Part shown: positions 60,361-64,000 of the stretch, one piece after another
How the letters are laid out: every line of letters begins with the position of its first letter
Numbering within the stretch: position 1 is the stretch's first letter
Assembly (NCBI RefSeq): GCF_002946835.1
Contig: NZ_CP026652.1
Span: forward strand, 6,944,001-7,008,000
Direction of reading: 5' to 3'
Source: Streptomyces dengpaensis
Lineage (GTDB): Bacteria; Actinomycetota; Actinomycetes; Streptomycetales; Streptomycetaceae
Length of the DNA: 64,000 nucleotides
The notes under the pieces: model-generated
What the model was told of the DNA's origin: nothing
What the model saw: only the letters and a program-made list of their open reading frames with translations
Database searches by the model: none
Translations under genes and position numbers: made by a program

Positions 60361-60426
60361 ACCCCCACGCCCGATAAAGGGCACTAGCACCTCAAGCTAG
60401 CGCGTCTGCCATTCCGCCACCCGGAC
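60342..60426 (-). tRNA. tRNA-Leu (anticodon GAG)
   Basis: The minus strand reads GTCCGGGTGGCGGAATGGCA for the acceptor and D arm. The anticodon stem-loop is GCTAGC-TTGAGGT-GCTAGT with anticodon GAG. A long variable arm typical of leucine tRNAs (TGCCCTTTATCGGGCG) and a GGGGGTTCAAGTCCCCC T arm follow. The acceptor closes with one G-U pair. The length is 85 bases; CCA is not encoded. Confidence 0.95.
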
Positions 60427-60613
60427 AAGGTGTCTGTCGTGCGGGGTTTCCCTCGCGGCGACAGAGAAAACATTACCAGGCTTTCGAGGGCCTCTGATCA
60501 CACCCCGTCGCCGCGTGAACGGCCTGTGACGGGCCGGGTCCGGTCTTGGGGCGCGGCGGGGGTCGGAGAGAGGATGAGGGAGACCACCAGCAGCGACAGT
60601 GGGAGGAAGCAGC

Positions 60614-61939
60614 GTGAGCGAGTCGAACACGGCCAGGGGCGTCTCTGGCGAGGACGAGGTCGTCGACCTCTGTCGCGAGCTGATCCAGATCGACACCAGC
60701 AACTACGGGGACCACTCCGGGCCCGGCGAGCGCAAGGCCGCGGAGTACGTGGCCGAGAAGCTCGCCGAGGTCGGGCTCGAGCCGCAGATCTTCGAGTCCC
60801 ACCGGGGCCGCGCCTCCACCGTGGCCCGCATCCAGGGCGAGGACCCCTCGCGGCCCGCGCTGCTCATCCACGGCCACACCGACGTCGTACCGGCCAATGC
60901 CCAGGACTGGACCCACCACCCGTTCTCCGGCGAGATCGCGGACGGATGCGTCTGGGGGCGCGGCGCGGTCGACATGAAGGACATGGACGCCATGACGCTG
61001 GCGGTCGTACGCGACCGGCTGCGCAGCGGGCGCAAGCCGCCGCGCGACATCGTCCTCGCGTTCCTCGCCGACGAGGAGGCCGGCGGTACGTGGGGGGCGC
61101 GGCACCTGGTCGACCGGCACCCCGATCTCTTCGAGGGCGTGACCGAGGCGATCGGCGAGGTCGGCGGGTTCTCCTTCACGGTCAACGAGAAGCTGCGGCT
61201 GTATCTCGTCGAGACCGCCCAGAAGGGCATGCACTGGATGAAGCTGACCGTGGACGGCACCGCCGGTCACGGTTCGATGATCCACAAGGACAACGCGATC
61301 ACCGAGCTGTCCGAGGCCGTCGGACGGCTCGGCCGGCACAAGTTCCCGGTGCGCGTCACCAAGACGCTGCGGCACTTCCTCGACGAACTCGGCGACGCGC
61401 TCGGCACCGAGCTCGACCCGGAGAACATGGACGAGACGCTCGCCAGACTCGGCGGCATCGCCAAGCTCATCGGCGCCTCCCTGCAGAACACCGCCAATCC
61501 GACCCAGCTGGGCGCCGGTTACAAGGTCAACGTGATTCCGGGGCAGGCCACCGCGCATGTCGACGGGCGCTATCTGCCGGGGTACGAGGAGGAATTCCTC
61601 GCCGACCTGGACCGGATTCTCGGCCCGCGCGTGAAGCGTGAGGACGTCCACGCGGACAAGGCGCTGGAGACCAGCTTCGACGGCGCCCTGGTCGACGCCA
61701 TGCAGACCGCGCTGTCCGCCGAGGACCCGATCGCCCGCGCCGTGCCCTACATGCTCTCGGCCGGCACCGACGCCAAGTCCTTCGCCGACCTCGGCATCCG
61801 CTGCTTCGGCTTCGCCCCGCTGAAGCTGCCGCCGGAGCTGGACTTCGCGGGGATGTTCCACGGCGTCGACGAGCGCGTGCCGGTGGATGCGCTGAAGTTC
61901 GGCGTACGCGTCCTCGACCGTTTCATCGAAGCGTCCTGA
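60614..61939 (+). CDS. M20-family metallopeptidase
   Basis: This 441-residue zinc hydrolase of the M20/M25/M40 family has the metal-site stretches LLIHGHTDVVPA, WGRGAVDMKD and DEEAGGTWGARH in the usual order, with a dimerisation/lid domain in the middle. The family includes dipeptidases, acylases and ArgE-like deacetylases; the substrate is not predictable. I chose the GTG at 60614, which has GGAGGA 7 bases upstream. The last codons and stop are duplicated in tandem just downstream (GAAGCGTCCTGA twice). The chaplin genes follow in the same direction. Confidence 0.9.
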   Translation: MSESNTARGVSGEDEVVDLCRELIQIDTSNYGDHSGPGERKAAEYVAEKLAEVGLEPQIFESHRGRASTVARIQGEDPSRPALLIHGHTDVVPANAQDWTHHPFSGEIADGCVWGRGAVDMKDMDAMTLAVVRDRLRSGRKPPRDIVLAFLADEEAGGTWGARHLVDRHPDLFEGVTEAIGEVGGFSFTVNEKLRLYLVETAQKGMHWMKLTVDGTAGHGSMIHKDNAITELSEAVGRLGRHKFPVRVTKTLRHFLDELGDALGTELDPENMDETLARLGGIAKLIGASLQNTANPTQLGAGYKVNVIPGQATAHVDGRYLPGYEEEFLADLDRILGPRVKREDVHADKALETSFDGALVDAMQTALSAEDPIARAVPYMLSAGTDAKSFADLGIRCFGFAPLKLPPELDFAGMFHGVDERVPVDALKFGVRVLDRFIEAS

Positions 61940-62109
61940 AGAAGCGTCCTGAATTGCTCCAGTGAAACGAAACTCCAGTATTCGACCGAGTGTGCTGGGC
62001 TGACTGAGAAGAGTGAATGCGACCATAAGCTCGTAGCTCCATTACTCCCTCCTCGTTACAGGTGATGCGGTCCGCTGCTGGGGATCGCTTTTGCCAACAA
62101 GGAGGAATA

Positions 62110-62343
62110 ATGATCAAGAAGGTCGTCGCCGCTGTGGCTGCCACGGGTGGTCTGGTTCTCGCGGGTGCGGGCCTGGCCGTCGCCGACAGTGGTGCCCAGG
62201 GTGCCGCGGTGCACTCCCCGGGCGTCCTCTCCGGCAACGTCGTCCAGGTGCCCGTTCACGTCCCGGTGAACGTCTGCGGCAACACGATCTCGGTGATCGG
62301 GCTGCTGAACCCCGCCTTCGGCAACACCTGCATCAACGACTGA
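62110..62343 (+). CDS. chpH: Short chaplin (ChpH-like)
   Basis: This 77-residue secreted protein has a signal peptide (1-26, cleavage after AVA) and a single chaplin domain with two cysteines, Cys56 and Cys74, and the hallmark VPVNVCGNTISVIGLLNPAF segment. Short chaplins assemble into amyloid-like surface fibres that let aerial hyphae escape water. An excellent AAGGAGGAAT precedes the ATG. The gene lies between the M20 peptidase and chpC, the order recalled for the S. coelicolor chpH-chpC locus. Confidence 0.92.
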   Translation: MIKKVVAAVAATGGLVLAGAGLAVADSGAQGAAVHSPGVLSGNVVQVPVHVPVNVCGNTISVIGLLNPAFGNTCIND

Positions 62344-62360
62344 CGTTGTGCCTCACCCCC

Positions 62361-62449
62361 GTGAGGGTCTGAGCCCCACGGAGGGCTGAGCCCCGTGAGG
62401 GTCTGAGCCCGTCGGCCTCGGTGCGCGCGCCATGCGCTCCGGGGCCGAC
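62361..62449. repeat. Repeats and hairpin in the chpH-chpC gap
   Basis: Three copies of GTGAGGGTCTGAGCCCC type (62361-62410) are followed by a stem of GTCGGCC (62411-62417) with GGCCGAC (62443-62449). This probably ends the chpH message. No gene is seen in the 187-bp gap. Confidence 0.5.
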
Positions 62450-62530
62450 CGGCTTTCCGCGCACGCGTCCGTCGGGTGCGTGTGCATTCCGGATGGTCCA
62501 CGTCCCAAGGGCTAAGGCAGGGATACAGCA

Positions 62531-63493
62531 ATGCGACAGGTCACCCGCAAGGGCCTGATGACCGTGGCGGCCGCGACAGGCGTACTCGCCGCGACCGGCG
62601 GCTACGCACACGCCGACTCGGGTGCGAACGGCTTCAGTTCGGACTCGCCCGGCGTGCTGTCGGGCAACACGGTGCAGGCGCCGGTGCACGCGCCGGTGAA
62701 CGTCTGCGGCAACACCGTGAACGTCGTCGGGGTGCTCAATCCGGCGATGGGCAACACGTGCGTCAACCACGACGGCGGCTCGCACTCCGGCGGCTCGCAG
62801 GCCGGTGGCCACGCCAGTGGCTCGCCGGGCGTCGGCTCCGGCAACCACGTCCAGGTGCCGGTCGACGCGCCGGTCAACGTCTGCGGCAACAGCGTCAACG
62901 TGATCGGTATCGGCAACGCGGCGGCGGGCAACGACTGCGTGAACGGGACGGGTGGCGGTCACTCCACCACTCCGCCCGGCGGCGGTCACGAGACGCCGCC
63001 TCCGGGCGGACCCGGACAGCCGGGCGAGCCAGGTGAACCGGGTGAGCCGGGTGAGCCGAGCGAGCCGAGCGAGCCGAGCGAGCCAAGCGAGCCGGGTGAA
63101 CCGGGTCAGCCGGGTGAACCAGGTCAGCCGGGCGAGCCGGGTGAACCAGGTCAGCCGGGTCAGCCGGGTGAACCAGGTCAGCCGGGCGAGCCGGGTGAAC
63201 CAGGTCAGCCGGGCGAGCCGGGTGAACCAGGTCAGCCGGGTGAACCGGGTCAGCCAGGTGAACCAGGTGAACCGGGTCACCCCGGCCAGCCGCCCGCTCC
63301 GGGAGACGAGACGCCACCGGTCGACTCCTCGTACCCCAACCACCCGGGGGCGCAGTCCGTGACCCAGCCCGACGGCAGCGCACAGCTCGCCGACACCGGC
63401 GGTGACCTGCCGCTCGGGATGATCGTCCCCGCGGGCGCGGGCGCGCTGCTGGCCGGCGCCGTCCTCTACCGCAGGGCGCGATCGGCGGCGTAA
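62531..63493 (+). CDS. chpC: Long chaplin with sortase signal and collagen-like repeat (ChpC-like)
   Basis: This 320-residue protein has a signal peptide (1-28) and two chaplin domains with cysteine pairs (about 59/77 and 118/136). An unusually long Pro-Gly-Glu/Gln repeat (about 160-260) follows, then the sortase signal LADTG (286-290), a hydrophobic segment and the tail RRAR. Long chaplins are anchored to the cell wall by sortase and recruit short chaplins to the hyphal surface. GGGATACAGCA precedes the ATG with a weak ribosome-binding site. It follows chpH. Confidence 0.92.
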   Translation: MRQVTRKGLMTVAAATGVLAATGGYAHADSGANGFSSDSPGVLSGNTVQAPVHAPVNVCGNTVNVVGVLNPAMGNTCVNHDGGSHSGGSQAGGHASGSPGVGSGNHVQVPVDAPVNVCGNSVNVIGIGNAAAGNDCVNGTGGGHSTTPPGGGHETPPPGGPGQPGEPGEPGEPGEPSEPSEPSEPSEPGEPGQPGEPGQPGEPGEPGQPGQPGEPGQPGEPGEPGQPGEPGEPGQPGEPGQPGEPGEPGHPGQPPAPGDETPPVDSSYPNHPGAQSVTQPDGSAQLADTGGDLPLGMIVPAGAGALLAGAVLYRRARSAA

Positions 63494-63549
63494 GGGAAAC
63501 GGCACGAAACAGGAGAGCGACGCCACACCCTTCCCCGGTGGCGTACGGG

Positions 63550-63577
63550 AGCGGGCCCCGCCAGTGCAGGGCCCGCT
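63550..63577. terminator. Bidirectional hairpin terminator after chpC
   Basis: AGCGGGCCC pairs with GGGCCCGCT around a 10-base loop, between the convergent chpC and DUF5703 genes. A second smaller stem, CGCCAC/GTGGCG, lies at about 63521-63543. Confidence 0.7.
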
Positions 63578-63596
63578 ACGTTTCAGTCACCCTTCG

Positions 63597-63785
63597 TCAC
63601 CACGTGGCGCGCACCTGGCGGATGATCCGCCGCCGCAGCCGCACCCGGCGGCTGCCGTCGCGGAGCAGGCTCAGGCGGTCCAACTCCCAGTGTCCGTACT
63701 CGGCATGGTCCGTCAGCAGGCGTGTGGCGTCCTTGCGGGAGACCCCGCGCGGTACGTACACGTCGACAAATTCGTATTCCGGCAT
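63597..63785 (-). CDS. DUF5703-family small protein
   Basis: This 62-residue protein, MPEYEFVDVYVPRGVSRKDA onward, is basic at its C-terminus (RRVRLRRRIIRQVRATW). It matches the short DUF5703 proteins that are highly conserved in Streptomyces; their function is unknown. The middle HAEYGHWELDRL is the most distinctive part. It is divergent from the next gene, with about 47 bp between the starts. Confidence 0.8.
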   Translation of the reverse strand: MPEYEFVDVYVPRGVSRKDATRLLTDHAEYGHWELDRLSLLRDGSRRVRLRRRIIRQVRATW

Positions 63786-63832
63786 CGCATCTATTGTGCG
63801 GGCTGGTGCCCTGTACGGATAGCGTCTGCACT

Positions 63833-64000
63833 ATGTCTGATGCTGCGCAGCCCACCGCTGCCGAGGTACGTGCCGCCGCCGAGGCGGTCAAGACCGCGCT
63901 CGACCGCCACCTGGCCGCGGTCGAGCGCAGGACGGGTGAAGACGACCCGGACGTCTACGAGGCGTTCAACGAGCTGGCCGCCGCGGCCGAGGAGTACGAC
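63833..64000 (+). CDS. Conserved small acidic helical protein, 5' part
   Basis: An ATG at 63833 begins MSDAAQPTAAEVRAAAEAVK and the frame is open to the window end (56 codons). The sequence is Ala/Glu-rich and predicted helical (DRHLAAVERRTGEDDPDVYE, then AFNELAAAAEEYD). I do not recognise a family with certainty; the 3' end lies outside the window. Confidence 0.6.
   Translation, partial: MSDAAQPTAAEVRAAAEAVKTALDRHLAAVERRTGEDDPDVYEAFNELAAAAEEYD

Overview
The window is high-GC DNA with strong G/C at third codon positions. It carries chaplin genes, a SoxR with a full iron-sulfur motif, many TetR-type regulators and copies of a Streptomyces-type intergenic repeat. It is a piece of a Streptomyces chromosome; chpH-chpC, the gluconate genes and soxR appear in the relative order I recall from S. 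coelicolor. Nothing here was checked against a database.

Bases 1-11.9 kb: the end of a citrate symporter, an MFS exporter, an aldehyde dehydrogenase/alcohol dehydrogenase/MHS transporter group, an ArsR regulator, and a TetR regulator divergent from an acyl-CoA dehydrogenase. A YiaAB-type membrane protein, a second TetR, a MaoC-type hydratase and soxR follow. Two different palindromes, each present twice, suggest two small TetR regulons. Bases 11.9-25 kb: a BKACE-type enzyme, a large secreted penicillin-acylase-family hydrolase, an alpha/beta hydrolase, a Tat-exported NamZ/DUF1343 protein, an SDR/acyl-CoA synthetase/TetR operon, a histidine-rich peptide, a quinone-oxidoreductase-like enzyme and a DUF202 pair. 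Bases 25-36.4 kb: a Nudix hydrolase, a DMT transporter, a flavoprotein dehydrogenase, an APC permease, a molybdopterin/cytochrome b redox pair, gluconate uptake and its regulation (gntP, gntK, gntR), and a YchJ-like protein.

Bases 36.4-60.4 kb look accessory. First comes a single-module A-T synthetase of 1311 residues with three tandem membrane-separated C-terminal domains, the architecture of epsilon-poly-lysine synthetase (Pls), followed directly by an M1 peptidase as in pls-pld loci. Next is a coupled operon of a cation/proton antiporter, a membrane protein and two P-loop NTPases, facing an unrecognised gene. Then comes a variant of the little-studied FxSxx-COOH RiPP system: a MinD-like/TIR/NB-ARC/TPR protein, a short repeat-rich precursor-like peptide ending in HTESA, an FxsB-like radical SAM/SPASM maturase and an HExxH peptide-modification protein. 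A 3.4-kb remnant island follows: a TerD/TerA-family protein, a transposase 3' fragment and a serine-recombinase 3' fragment. It is bounded by the 3' end of a tRNA-Leu(GAG) gene and a displaced copy of that end.

Bases 60.6-64 kb return to core Streptomyces genes: an M20 peptidase, chpH, chpC (cell-wall-anchored, with a collagen-like repeat), a DUF5703 protein and the start of a small conserved gene. The window is unusually rich in short-period tandem repeats (7, 14, 9, 6, 21, 18 and 24 bp) and in perfect hairpins between genes.
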